Source: DATFVA01 sp963771705
Lineage (GTDB): Bacteria > Bacteroidota > Ignavibacteria > Ignavibacteriales > Ignavibacteriaceae
NCBI GenBank assembly: GCA_963771705.1
Contig: CAVYUP010000002.1
Coordinates: 62,001 to 126,000 of the forward strand
Length of the DNA: 64,000 nucleotides
Direction of reading: 5' to 3'
Under the pieces are notes generated by a model. The model had not been told where the DNA came from, did no database searches, and saw only the letters and a list, made by a program, of their open reading frames with translations. The translations under genes and the position numbers were made by a program. Below, piece by piece: positions 50,579 through 60,168 of the stretch. Every line of letters starts with the position of its first letter. Within the stretch, counting starts at the first letter, position 1.

Positions 50579-51790
50579 ATGAAGATATTAGTTCTTAACT
50601 GCGGAAGTTCATCGATAAAATATCAGTTTATTGATACAGATAAACAGGTGGCGCTTGCAAAAGGAATTGTGGAACGTATTGGCATGAGCAGCGCTGTGCT
50701 TACGCATCAGAGACACGACGGTGATCAGATAAAGATAGTTGGGGAAATTCTTGATCATTCAATAGGAATTGAATATGTACTTGGAGTAATGCTCAGTAAA
50801 AACCACGGTGTAATCGATGATAAAAGGGATATTGAAGCTGTAGGACACAGAGTTGTACACGGAGGTGAAACATTTTCTGATTCGGTTTTTATAACCGATG
50901 AAGTGATGCAGGTTCTTCAGGAAAACATTGAACTTGCCCCGCTCCATAATCCCCCGAATATTAAAGGTATTCAGGCAGTTAAAAGGGTGCTGCCGGATAC
51001 GCCTCAGTGCGGTGTTTTCGATACTGCATTCCATACTAAAATGCCTCCAAGGGCTTATCTCTACGGCATACCGTATGAACTTTATAAGAAATATAAGATC
51101 AGGAGATATGGTTTCCATGGAACTTCACATTATTTTGTGTCTAACCGTGCGGCAGAAATATTGGGTAAAAATCTTGAGGAATTGAAAATAATAACTGCCC
51201 ATCTTGGCAATGGATGCAGTATGGCTGCTGTAGATAAGGGAAAGTCTGTTGATACAACAATGGGTTTTACCCCGCTGGAAGGACTGCTGATGGGAACCCG
51301 TAGCGGCGACCTTGATCCTTCACTCATTCTTTATATAATGGGAAAAGAAGGTCTTTCGCTTAGTGAAGCCGGAACTCTCCTTAACAAGCATAGCGGATTG
51401 ATAGGTATAAGCGGTGAGAGCAGCGATATGCGTGAGATTCAGGACGCTTTGAAGGAAGGTCATAAAAGAGCCGGTTATGCTTTTGATATTTTCTGCTACA
51501 GGATAAAGAAATATATCGGGGCCTACGCCGCGGCAATGGGCGGACTTGATGCCCTTGTATTTACGGGAGGAATAGGAGAGAATTCTGCACTGGTGAGAGA
51601 AACGGTATGCAGCAATCTTGATTTTCTTGGAATCAATATCGATACCTCCGGCAATAATAATCACGAAGAAATTATTTCATCAGCTGAGTCGCGTGTTAAG
51701 GTTCTGAGGATACCTACTAATGAGGAGCTGGTTATAGCTCTTGATACAGCACAGATAGTAAGCGAAATGAATCTTCAGCCGGTTAAGTAA
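50579..51790 (+). CDS. ackA: Acetate kinase
   Basis: 403 residues. The ASKHA-fold signature NCGSSSIKYQ opens the protein; GHRVVHGGE, FHGTSHYF, HLGNGCSMAA and FTGGIGEN follow. It makes ATP from acetyl phosphate in fermentative or overflow metabolism. No pta gene lies in the window. Ribosome binding site CAGGAAA. Confidence 0.97.
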   Translation: MKILVLNCGSSSIKYQFIDTDKQVALAKGIVERIGMSSAVLTHQRHDGDQIKIVGEILDHSIGIEYVLGVMLSKNHGVIDDKRDIEAVGHRVVHGGETFSDSVFITDEVMQVLQENIELAPLHNPPNIKGIQAVKRVLPDTPQCGVFDTAFHTKMPPRAYLYGIPYELYKKYKIRRYGFHGTSHYFVSNRAAEILGKNLEELKIITAHLGNGCSMAAVDKGKSVDTTMGFTPLEGLLMGTRSGDLDPSLILYIMGKEGLSLSEAGTLLNKHSGLIGISGESSDMREIQDALKEGHKRAGYAFDIFCYRIKKYIGAYAAAMGGLDALVFTGGIGENSALVRETVCSNLDFLGINIDTSGNNNHEEIISSAESRVKVLRIPTNEELVIALDTAQIVSEMNLQPVK

Positions 51791-51867
51791 TCCAATTTAT
51801 TTGAATTACTGCAAATATTTTCTTATTCATTAAGTTCCTCAATTTAATTATTTTTGCGGGAAATTTT

Positions 51868-52659
51868 ATGAATCTGGGATTAAAAGGAAAAACTGCGCTT
51901 ATAACTGCCTCCAGTAAAGGAATAGGCAAATCAATTGCGGAAAGTTTTGCCGCGGAAGGCTGCAAAGTTGCGGTCTGTGCGAGAAGCAAACAGGAACTGC
52001 TCGACCTCTCTAACGATATGAAAAAACGATATGGAATTGATGCGTTCTGGTGTATCTGCGATATCAATAAGCCGAAGGAAATTGAGAGTACGGTGGAGGC
52101 TGTTCATAAAGAACTTGGATCTATAGATATACTGGTGAATAACTGCGGAGGTCCGCCGTCGGGATATTTCAATGAATTTTCTGACAGGAATTGGCAGAAT
52201 TCATTCGACCAGGTTATCATGAGCGCTGTAAGGTTTATTCGCCTTGCTATTCCTGATATGATCGCAAATGAGTGGGGTCGTATTATAAATATTACCTCAA
52301 TTACTGTAAAACAACCCGTTGAAAACCTTGTCCTATCCAATTCATTAAGATCAGGGGTTACGGGACTTGCAAAAACGTTAAGTACCGAATACGCTAAGTA
52401 TAATATCACCGTAAATAATGTAGCTCCGGGCTATACATTAACCAACCGGCTATATGATCTTTCTGTTGCAAGGGCAAAGAAAGAAAAGGTTTCGCACGAG
52501 GAAATTCTAACTGCTATGGCAAAGGAAACTCCGGCAAACAGACTGGCCAGTCCCGAAGAAATTGCCTCGGCTGTGCTGTTCCTGGCTTCTAAAAAAGCGT
52601 CTTATATTACCGGGGTTACTCTTAATGTCGACGGTGGTTTGAATAAAGGTTTGTTCTGA
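51868..52659 (+). CDS. Atypical SDR, FabG-like with altered catalytic site
   Basis: 263 residues of short-chain dehydrogenase fold. The NAD(P) loop is TASSKGIGKSIA, and NNCGGPPSG replaces the usual NNAG. The Ser of the catalytic set is in NITSITVKQP, but the YxxxK motif is replaced by a segment reading LVLSNSLRSGVTGLAKTL, with no Tyr at the expected place and Arg at the Lys position. This matches a known BKR-like SDR subgroup that lacks the standard tetrad. Activity is uncertain. Confidence 0.8.
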   Translation: MNLGLKGKTALITASSKGIGKSIAESFAAEGCKVAVCARSKQELLDLSNDMKKRYGIDAFWCICDINKPKEIESTVEAVHKELGSIDILVNNCGGPPSGYFNEFSDRNWQNSFDQVIMSAVRFIRLAIPDMIANEWGRIINITSITVKQPVENLVLSNSLRSGVTGLAKTLSTEYAKYNITVNNVAPGYTLTNRLYDLSVARAKKEKVSHEEILTAMAKETPANRLASPEEIASAVLFLASKKASYITGVTLNVDGGLNKGLF

Positions 52660-52691
52660 TTTAATTTATTATCCTTTAAGGCGATTGAACT

Positions 52692-54254
52692 ATGAAGAAG
52701 GAAGTGGAGCTTGTAATTCCCCCGGGCGATATTTTTGATAAGGAAGTGATGTATGAGAAAGCGGCAGTTAAACTGGGTCGATCCCGGGAAGAAATAAATG
52801 CTGTTGTTCCTGTCAGGAGGTCAATCGATGCGAGAAGCAAAGAACCTGCTTTTAAGGTACTCGTAAATGTATATATAAACGAATCCCCCGAAGAAGCTCG
52901 CCCTTTTAAGGTTTACAAACCTGTTAATGGAAATAAGAAAGTTGTTGTAGTTGGGTCGGGTCCGGCGGGACTTTTCGCCTCTTTGAAGCTTATTGAGCTC
53001 GGAATTAAGCCGGTAATTATTGAGAGAGGTAAAGATGTACAGACCCGGCGGAGGGATCTTAAGGCCATTCAGCAGTTTCATAAAGTCAATCCCGATTCAA
53101 ATTATTGCTTTGGCGAAGGTGGTGCCGGCACATATAGTGACGGCAAACTCTATACGCGTTCAACCAAAAGGGGAGATGTCGGCGGAATTCTGAATACACT
53201 GGTGATGAACGGAGCATCTGACGATATCCTCATCGATTCTCATCCCCATATCGGATCAAATAAACTGCCCGGTGTTGTTAAATCAATAAGAGAAACTATT
53301 ATTGAGAACGGCGGTGAGATTCATTTCAAATCGAAACTTACTGACCTTCTGTTTAAGGATGGTTCCATTGTAGGGGTTGTGATAAATGATGAAGAGGAGA
53401 TGACCGCTGATGCAATGATACTGGCTGCGGGACATTCAGCCCGGGACATCTATTACCTCCTTCACAGGAAGAATCTGGCTCTTGAGGCTAAACCATTCGC
53501 TATGGGTGTTCGGATTGAACACCCCCAGAGCCTGATAAATGAGATTCAGTATCATACTCCGGATAAGCATAAAAATCTTCCCGCTGCTCCATATACACTT
53601 TCCTGCCAGGTTGACGATAGGGGAGTATATTCTTTCTGTATGTGTCCTGGCGGTATTATCGTGCCTGCGGCAACTTCCCCTGGCGAAATTGTGGTTAACG
53701 GAATGTCCTTGTCAAAGCGCGATTCACTTTTCGCTAATTCAGGTTTTGTGGTAACGGTAAATGAGAATGACTGGAAGGATGTTGATGCGGATGAGCCATT
53801 TAAAGGACTTGAACTTCAGCACCGTCTTGAAGCAAGGTGCTTTGATCTTGCCGGGAAAACTCAGAGCGCGCCTGCTCAGAGGGTAACTGATTTCCTCGCT
53901 GGAAGATTATCTCAAACTTTACCTCCAACATCCTACATTCCTGGACTTACCTCAACTAACCTTTATGATGAACTTCCTGAATATATAACTAAGTATCTAA
54001 AGGAAGCTCTTAATGTCTTTAATAAGAAGATGCGGGGTTATGTTACGGAGGAGGCTGTATTAGTCGCTGCAGAGAGTAGAACGAGTTCACCTGTTCGTAT
54101 CCCCAGGGATAAAACATCATTTATGCATACGGGAGCACGAGGGCTGTTTCCTTCCGGTGAAGGAGCAGGATATGCCGGAGGCATTATATCGGCGGCTGTT
54201 GATGGAGAAAACTGTGCAGGAGCTGTTGCCAGTTATCTTAATAGCCATTCCTAA
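52692..54254 (+). CDS. COG2509-type FAD-dependent dehydrogenase
   Basis: 520 residues. A conserved N-terminal domain (ELVIPPGDIFDKE, ARSKEPAFKVLVNVYI) precedes the FAD loop VVVGSGPAGLFASLKLIE. YCFGEGGAGTYSDGKLYTR is the family hallmark. The C-terminal FAD site is PSGEGAGYAGGIISAAVDG. The physiological substrate of this widespread family is unknown. It lies 32 bp after the SDR gene. Confidence 0.85.
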   Translation: MKKEVELVIPPGDIFDKEVMYEKAAVKLGRSREEINAVVPVRRSIDARSKEPAFKVLVNVYINESPEEARPFKVYKPVNGNKKVVVVGSGPAGLFASLKLIELGIKPVIIERGKDVQTRRRDLKAIQQFHKVNPDSNYCFGEGGAGTYSDGKLYTRSTKRGDVGGILNTLVMNGASDDILIDSHPHIGSNKLPGVVKSIRETIIENGGEIHFKSKLTDLLFKDGSIVGVVINDEEEMTADAMILAAGHSARDIYYLLHRKNLALEAKPFAMGVRIEHPQSLINEIQYHTPDKHKNLPAAPYTLSCQVDDRGVYSFCMCPGGIIVPAATSPGEIVVNGMSLSKRDSLFANSGFVVTVNENDWKDVDADEPFKGLELQHRLEARCFDLAGKTQSAPAQRVTDFLAGRLSQTLPPTSYIPGLTSTNLYDELPEYITKYLKEALNVFNKKMRGYVTEEAVLVAAESRTSSPVRIPRDKTSFMHTGARGLFPSGEGAGYAGGIISAAVDGENCAGAVASYLNSHS

Positions 54255-54319
54255 AGGCATCCAGCAGGATTGCTAACTTGCTGCTGCGCGGCTATCTTAC
54301 TTAAGAATAAGTACTTAGA

Positions 54320-56305
54320 TCATTTCATATAGAGAATTTTGAGCACTTTGAAATAGGTCTGATCAGATACTTCCGATTCTGCTCTCATTGAGACATAATA
54401 AATACCCGAAGCAAATTTTGTAGCATCCCATATCTTTTCATAAGTACCACGTGCTCTTTCTCCATTGGTAAGTTGTTGGACAACTTCCCCTAAGTTATCT
54501 AAAATAACAAGCTTAACACGACTAACTTCAGGCACATTAAACCTGATTTTAGTGGATGGATTAAAAGGATTAGGGTAGTTCTGGTCCAGATAGTATCCTG
54601 ATGATTTTATATTCAGATCCACCATCACGGTCTTGGAGTACGAAAAAGTTCCATCGTAATCTACCTGTTTTAGCCTGTATTGTACAGTTCCCCGGTAGGT
54701 TTCATTTGTAAAATCATCAATATAATTGTACGTGCTCCGTTCAGAAGTTGTACCATGTCCCGCTATAAAGCTTATTTCAGCCCAGTTGCTGCCGAAACCG
54801 CGCTCTACCTCATAACCCTTGTTATTCGTTTCAGTAGATGCCGTCCAGGTGAGCATTACCTTGCTCCCGGAAACCTGACCTGAGAAGGAGATGAGATTAA
54901 CCGGTACAGACGTAACAACTATTTCTGCTTCATTGCTGTAATTTGACACAGCAGAGTCGTTGTAGGCAATTACCCTGTAGGTGTAGGTGGTAATATCTGA
55001 AACATTATCGCTGAAAGTTGTTTCGTTCGCTCCAACCGTACCAACGTCAGAGAATATGTTCGTGCTGTCTTTCCGCTGTATCCTGAAACCGGTCTCATTA
55101 TCTGAATTATCCTCCCAGCTTAAATCAATAGTTCCGGCTTCTCCGGATCCGGCCTGAAGGTTCGTAGGTGCAATTATAGCCGACTGAAATTCATAAATTG
55201 TTCCATTGGAACAGCAGATATACAACTCATTATTTATATCTGTTCCAAAAGAGAGTATCGATGCCGATGCTGTTCCTGTGAGGTTGTTTGAAAGATTAAC
55301 TCCGCTGAAGTCAAGACTCCAAACTTTGCTTGAACAATAGTCTCCGTACATATAAGTTCCTGTCAGTTCTGGTCTCCTGCTTCCCCGGTAAACAAATCCT
55401 CCGGTTATGGAGCAGCCGTCTGAGTGACTATACTCCCATATAGGGAAAAGATAATCTGTTCCGGTACAGCCTGTCATATTATATTCATGATTACCTTCAT
55501 AGCATCTCCAGCCGTAATTTCCGCCGCTGGTGATTGTGTCTATTTCCTCCCATGCATTCTGGCCTACATCGCCGCACCAGAGTTTGCTTGTAACGGGATC
55601 AAAGCTGAAGCGCCATGGATTCCGCATTCCGAATGAATAGAGTTCTTCTCTCCATCCTTGGGTATTGCCGGCAAATGGATTATCCGCGGGTATTCCGTAA
55701 TTTAATCCTCCTGAAGGGTTATCAACATCAATTCTTAAAATCTTCCCGAGCAATACAGCCCGGTTTTGAGCGTTATTATTCGGATCGCCGGCCGAACCGC
55801 CGTCTCCCATCCCTATATATAAATAACCATCGGGTCCGAAGCTGACTCTGCCTCCGTTGTGATTGGAAAAAGGTTGAACTATTTCAAGGAGAACAAGCTC
55901 GCTGGAAGCATCCGCTGAATCAGGATCTGCGGACACCTTGAACCTTGATATATGCGTTCTCAGGGGATTGGGAGTTGTGTAGTCTACGTAGAAATATCCG
56001 TTCGAGGCATAATCGGGATGAAAAGCCAGTCCAAGAAGCCCTGTTTCACCGCCGCTGGTTACTCTGTCTCTTATATCAAGGAAGGTCTTTGCAGTTGTTG
56101 TGTTGCCGTTATTCTCAAATACTTTAATAATACCCGACTGTTCAACAACAAAGATTCTGTCAGTACCGTCAGTAGCATGCTGAAGATCAACAGGATTTAC
56201 AAAACTCAGGTTAGGAAACGCTTCCTGAAGGGTAAACTGTGCGTGTATGTTCTTCGCCGAAAAGATAAGTAGGACCGCAAATAGTAAAAAAACTTTTCTA
56301 TTCAC
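54320..56305 (-). CDS. T9SS-exported PQQ-dependent sugar dehydrogenase
   Basis: 661 residues from a GTG start that overlaps the GH13 gene by 8 bp. Signal peptide to IHAQ; a glucose/sorbosone dehydrogenase propeller of about 350 residues (FVVEQSGIIKVF, LLGLAFHPDY, HNGGRVSFGPDGYLYIGMGDGG); an FN3 domain (PTNLQAGSGEAGTIDLSWEDNSD); an FN3-like unit (VNLISFSGQVSGSKVMLTW) and a C-terminal T9SS sorting domain (LDQNYPNPFNPSTKI). It oxidises an aldose at the cell surface if PQQ is supplied. Its coupling to the GH13 gene suggests a joint role in polysaccharide use. Confidence 0.85.
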   Translation of the reverse strand: MNRKVFLLFAVLLIFSAKNIHAQFTLQEAFPNLSFVNPVDLQHATDGTDRIFVVEQSGIIKVFENNGNTTTAKTFLDIRDRVTSGGETGLLGLAFHPDYASNGYFYVDYTTPNPLRTHISRFKVSADPDSADASSELVLLEIVQPFSNHNGGRVSFGPDGYLYIGMGDGGSAGDPNNNAQNRAVLLGKILRIDVDNPSGGLNYGIPADNPFAGNTQGWREELYSFGMRNPWRFSFDPVTSKLWCGDVGQNAWEEIDTITSGGNYGWRCYEGNHEYNMTGCTGTDYLFPIWEYSHSDGCSITGGFVYRGSRRPELTGTYMYGDYCSSKVWSLDFSGVNLSNNLTGTASASILSFGTDINNELYICCSNGTIYEFQSAIIAPTNLQAGSGEAGTIDLSWEDNSDNETGFRIQRKDSTNIFSDVGTVGANETTFSDNVSDITTYTYRVIAYNDSAVSNYSNEAEIVVTSVPVNLISFSGQVSGSKVMLTWTASTETNNKGYEVERGFGSNWAEISFIAGHGTTSERSTYNYIDDFTNETYRGTVQYRLKQVDYDGTFSYSKTVMVDLNIKSSGYYLDQNYPNPFNPSTKIRFNVPEVSRVKLVILDNLGEVVQQLTNGERARGTYEKIWDATKFASGIYYVSMRAESEVSDQTYFKVLKILYMK

Positions 56306-59300
56306 CTTTGCCTCTCTTTTTTGTTGATGTTTTACTAACCGGTTTCTTAACCGGTGACTTCTTCTTCTGCTCTGCTGTTTTGATCTTTCCTGATTTCAAT
56401 TCCTTCATTAGGTCGTTAAACCTGTAGCCTTTTGAAGCCGCAAGTTCTTTAAGACGGCTGAAGTACTGATGTGAACTTTTTAACTGGTCCATTATAAACT
56501 TTTCAGAGGCCGCAGAACTGCTTTCGGTTTTTACCGTTTTTCCAGTCCTTCTCTTTTTCCTGCTTTCGTATTTAAGCGGCGAGGTCAGATTGTAAAGTGT
56601 ATATAAGTAATCCAGCACGGTTTCATACTTTTCCTTATTGAAATAAATTATATCCTGGTGTTCATGGACCCCTATAAAGTGCCTGAATTCACTATTATCC
56701 AGTAGTTCATTTATATATTCTTTGCCTTCAGGAGATAGGGAGGCTTTGGCGGATCTGGTGCCTGAACCATTTGCGTTGACAAGTATATATTCTTCCGTCC
56801 ATTTATCGGCAGTATAACTATCCGAGAGAACCTTTACCAGCTCATATTCATTGAAAGCGTTAACCTGCTCAGGAGAAAGTTGTCTCAGCCTGCCAGGTAT
56901 AACTCTGTCCAGAAGAAACCTTCTGAAAAAGTTCTTATCTGCGCCGGGGGTCGGCTTTCCTGTCTGAAGTTCCTTGAGAAGGAGAGATGCTGTAATGATA
57001 TTTTTATCCCTCTCTGCTGTTCCGTTTTCATTCAGATACACCAGACTGTTTTTGGCTTCTTCGAACCAGACAGTCTTTCTTTTTGACGCGCTCTTTTTAT
57101 TGATAAGACTTGCAAAATCCTTCGCTGAATTAAATTTTGATCTTAGATCATTCTGTACTTTGTCTTTATCCAGCGGTATCTCATTAAGCTTGTTGATTTC
57201 CTCTATGGCATTATTAAGATCAGATTGAAACTGACTGCTCAAATCCTGATTCTTTTGTTCAAATATATCAGACTTTATTTCATTGAACGTCATTGGTTCC
57301 AGAAGCGAAGATAGCGCTTTGTGCAGCGGTGCAAGTGTTAACTCTCGTTTTGTATCCTCGATGGAATAAACCCCTTCACCGTGAAGGTATTCATTAAGCG
57401 CGGCGTAGGTGCCGTCGATATCATATACCTCGCGGAAATCCAGAAGAACCGCATATTCGTAACCTCTCAGATAAAAGTACCTTCCGAAGTTAAATATATC
57501 CCGCCCGGTCACTATGTATTCAAACTTTGTATGATAATCTCTGAAGATATAATAAACATTATGATCTGATTTAAGGTTCAGTGCTTCTGAAAGTGATTTA
57601 CTCCTTTTTCCTCCTCCTTCAGCTTTCTCAACAGAATATTTCACAGTTCCCTGACATTCCTGGTAAGAGTTATTGTAAAGGATAAGAGCCCTCTCATCTC
57701 CGCTCCTGTTTGTATATGCAAACACTGATTCATTTACATTTCCTGAATCATCTACGAAGTCAAAGAATTCGAAATTTTCTACCTGGCTGAACAGATATCT
57801 TTTCTTCATCAACGGGAATATCTGATCTTCATGCGTACGCACTAGGTTATCATCAATATATTCATTGTAATAAGCCCTCTTGTATTCCATTCCGTATTTT
57901 TCTGCGAAACCTTCCACCTGTCCGTGACCAAACATCGGGAGTCCCGGCATAGTTATCATAGTAACACACACTCCGAAATACTTATCTCCCTTACCAAACT
58001 GATTAACCGCTGTTTCTTCATCGGGATTGCTCATAAAATTAACATAGCGCTTCAGTATTTCAGGATTAAAATCCAGTGTGTTTTTAACAAGCAGACGGTA
58101 CTTTTCGTTTTCTTCTTTCATCATCATATGCATAAACGCGCTGTTGTACACCCTGTGCATCCCGAGAGTTCTTACAAAGTATCCCTCCATCAGCCAGAAT
58201 GCTTCGGCAAGAAGCAGAGTGTCAGGCATTTCTTCTTTCATCCTGTCTACAACTTCCCTCCAGAATTCATTCGGCATTTCATTGTCAAATTCTTCTCGGG
58301 TCATTGCATAATCAGCTCTTGATGGTACTGCCCCGGCTGTTCCCGGGGAGGGATACCATAACCTCTGGAAATGTTTTTTCGAGAGTGTCATAGCCGCATC
58401 GAATCTTATAATGGGGAACATACCCGCAACATGCTTAATTGTCTGGTAAAGCGATTCCCTCACTTCCGGTATAAGCAGGTTAAGCTGGGCGGTATCGTTC
58501 CATGGCATATTTGTTCCGTCATTCCCGTGGTATATATATTTTGTGTCACCCGTATATTTATCAATTCTCTGAAACACTACAGCTGCATCAGTACGCGAAT
58601 AGTATTGATCTTCCACTCTCACCGATACTCTGTCATCATCAGAAAGGTCAGGTCCGTAGAATGCGTATGAAGGGTAGGGAGGTTCATTCCGCTGTATAAA
58701 ATAATATGGTTTTTCTATTACCCACTTTGAAAAAATGCCAGTATGATTCGGTACCATATCGCTTGCCATACGGATGCCCCTTCTGGCCGCTCTTTCCTTC
58801 AGGTTGTAGAAAGCTTCTTCGCCGCCGATGTCCCTCGCGATTATGTAATCGTAAAGTGAATAAGCAGAAGATACAGCTTCAGGGTTGCCGGTCAGGTGTT
58901 TAATTTTGCGGGATGCTGAACTTCGTTCCCATACTCCTATCAGCCAGAGCGCTGTAAAGTTCCATCTTGCAAGCTGATCAAGCTCTTCATCCGGGATCTG
59001 GTCGAGCCTAGTTATTGATCTCTGGTACTTCTTAGATAGCTGGTCGAGCCATACGTGAGTGTTCTTAGCCAGCATTACTACCCTTGGCATCCATTCAACA
59101 TCAGCGGTGAACTTTTCATACTCAGCCTGGTAATATTTCATCTCACCTGATGTGAGGTGTTCTCCGGCTTCCAATCTTGCTTTTAGCTTTCTGAAATATT
59201 CCTCGTCAAATTCGTAAGAGGGAACAGGAGGAGTTCCTTTTTCACCGCCCCCATGCTTAATGAATAGTTTATAGTCCTCATGAATAAGATCTTTGCCTCC

Positions 59301-60056
59301 CAGCAGTCTCTTTCCGAACTTATCATAAATAAAAACTCCCCATTCCTTCATTATAAAATCTAGCTGGCCTTCAAGGTTGTAGGGATTATTTACAATTGGC
59401 TTTCTTAAAAACTGAATCAGGGGCAGATTTTCTCTACCCATTGGTTTTTCTGTTATCAAGAATTTCTCCGCCTGATCGAGTAATCCCAGGTATTTCGTCT
59501 TCGCTGCCAGAGGCTTGTCAGTATACAGATCTGAAAGGTTTGAGGCAGCGGGATTGTTGTTCTGCAGGTGAAGAAGTATTAGTTCTTCAATTAAAATCTC
59601 CCGGTTTGATTTGCTGCCTGTGGCCCCGATTAAATAGTCTTCTGCTTCAACCTTGCCTTTGTATATATCAAGCGGAGGGAAGTCTGCTATAAAGTGCAGA
59701 AGAACTTTGTCTGTCTCCTCATTAGTAAGATTATCCCTCAGATGTTTTAGGGTTCTTGTGAACACTCCGGGATTAACGTTCTCCTCGTAGTATCCCAGCA
59801 GGAAGTGAAATATTTCATGTATAAGCCCGAGCGCATTAATCTGTCCGGGAGTCGTTAAATTTTGCCCGTGATTCTCTGATTTTTTCACCTGGTTAATCTT
59901 ATCTGCCAGTTTTCTCGCCTGCGCAAAATCAGCTACAATAAGATCCCCGGTTAGTGTAAATAAACTTTCATCAAGTTTGTATTTTTGTCTGGCTTCTTGT
60001 GAAGTATGAAATTCAAAAGTTATATTTTTTCTTAAAGTGATAACGGTATCTTTCAT
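56298..60056 (-). CDS. Very large GH13-family glycoside hydrolase
   Basis: 1252 residues, far longer than a usual alpha-amylase. Residues 1-320 are a helical domain of unknown kind with an HEIFH motif at 80-84. The GH13 core shows region I DMVPNH (433-438), region II RFDAAM with nucleophile Asp553, region III AEAF with acid/base Glu618, and region IV altered to NPDEE (677-681) where HD is usual. After about residue 860 comes a helical region and a Lys-rich tail (KKKSPVKKPVSKTSTKKRGKGE). No signal peptide is visible, so it is likely cytoplasmic. It lies 112 bp after the amidoligase cluster and overlaps the sugar dehydrogenase gene. Confidence 0.85.
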   Translation of the reverse strand: MKDTVITLRKNITFEFHTSQEARQKYKLDESLFTLTGDLIVADFAQARKLADKINQVKKSENHGQNLTTPGQINALGLIHEIFHFLLGYYEENVNPGVFTRTLKHLRDNLTNEETDKVLLHFIADFPPLDIYKGKVEAEDYLIGATGSKSNREILIEELILLHLQNNNPAASNLSDLYTDKPLAAKTKYLGLLDQAEKFLITEKPMGRENLPLIQFLRKPIVNNPYNLEGQLDFIMKEWGVFIYDKFGKRLLGGKDLIHEDYKLFIKHGGGEKGTPPVPSYEFDEEYFRKLKARLEAGEHLTSGEMKYYQAEYEKFTADVEWMPRVVMLAKNTHVWLDQLSKKYQRSITRLDQIPDEELDQLARWNFTALWLIGVWERSSASRKIKHLTGNPEAVSSAYSLYDYIIARDIGGEEAFYNLKERAARRGIRMASDMVPNHTGIFSKWVIEKPYYFIQRNEPPYPSYAFYGPDLSDDDRVSVRVEDQYYSRTDAAVVFQRIDKYTGDTKYIYHGNDGTNMPWNDTAQLNLLIPEVRESLYQTIKHVAGMFPIIRFDAAMTLSKKHFQRLWYPSPGTAGAVPSRADYAMTREEFDNEMPNEFWREVVDRMKEEMPDTLLLAEAFWLMEGYFVRTLGMHRVYNSAFMHMMMKEENEKYRLLVKNTLDFNPEILKRYVNFMSNPDEETAVNQFGKGDKYFGVCVTMITMPGLPMFGHGQVEGFAEKYGMEYKRAYYNEYIDDNLVRTHEDQIFPLMKKRYLFSQVENFEFFDFVDDSGNVNESVFAYTNRSGDERALILYNNSYQECQGTVKYSVEKAEGGGKRSKSLSEALNLKSDHNVYYIFRDYHTKFEYIVTGRDIFNFGRYFYLRGYEYAVLLDFREVYDIDGTYAALNEYLHGEGVYSIEDTKRELTLAPLHKALSSLLEPMTFNEIKSDIFEQKNQDLSSQFQSDLNNAIEEINKLNEIPLDKDKVQNDLRSKFNSAKDFASLINKKSASKRKTVWFEEAKNSLVYLNENGTAERDKNIITASLLLKELQTGKPTPGADKNFFRRFLLDRVIPGRLRQLSPEQVNAFNEYELVKVLSDSYTADKWTEEYILVNANGSGTRSAKASLSPEGKEYINELLDNSEFRHFIGVHEHQDIIYFNKEKYETVLDYLYTLYNLTSPLKYESRKKRRTGKTVKTESSSAASEKFIMDQLKSSHQYFSRLKELAASKGYRFNDLMKELKSGKIKTAEQKKKSPVKKPVSKTSTKKRGKGE

Positions 60057-60168
60057 ATAATTAAAGGTGAATATTGCGTGTTTTGTCTCAATAAGATATA
60101 AAATATCCTTATCGATTGAAAGTAATACTGATCTGGTTCACAGTTTGCGAAGAACTTTAAGAAAATTA

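Noticed and set aside
56374..60056. HEIFH in the GH13 protein as proof of a metalloprotease
   Set aside because: A five-residue pattern occurs by chance and no third ligand could be identified; kept only as a point to test.
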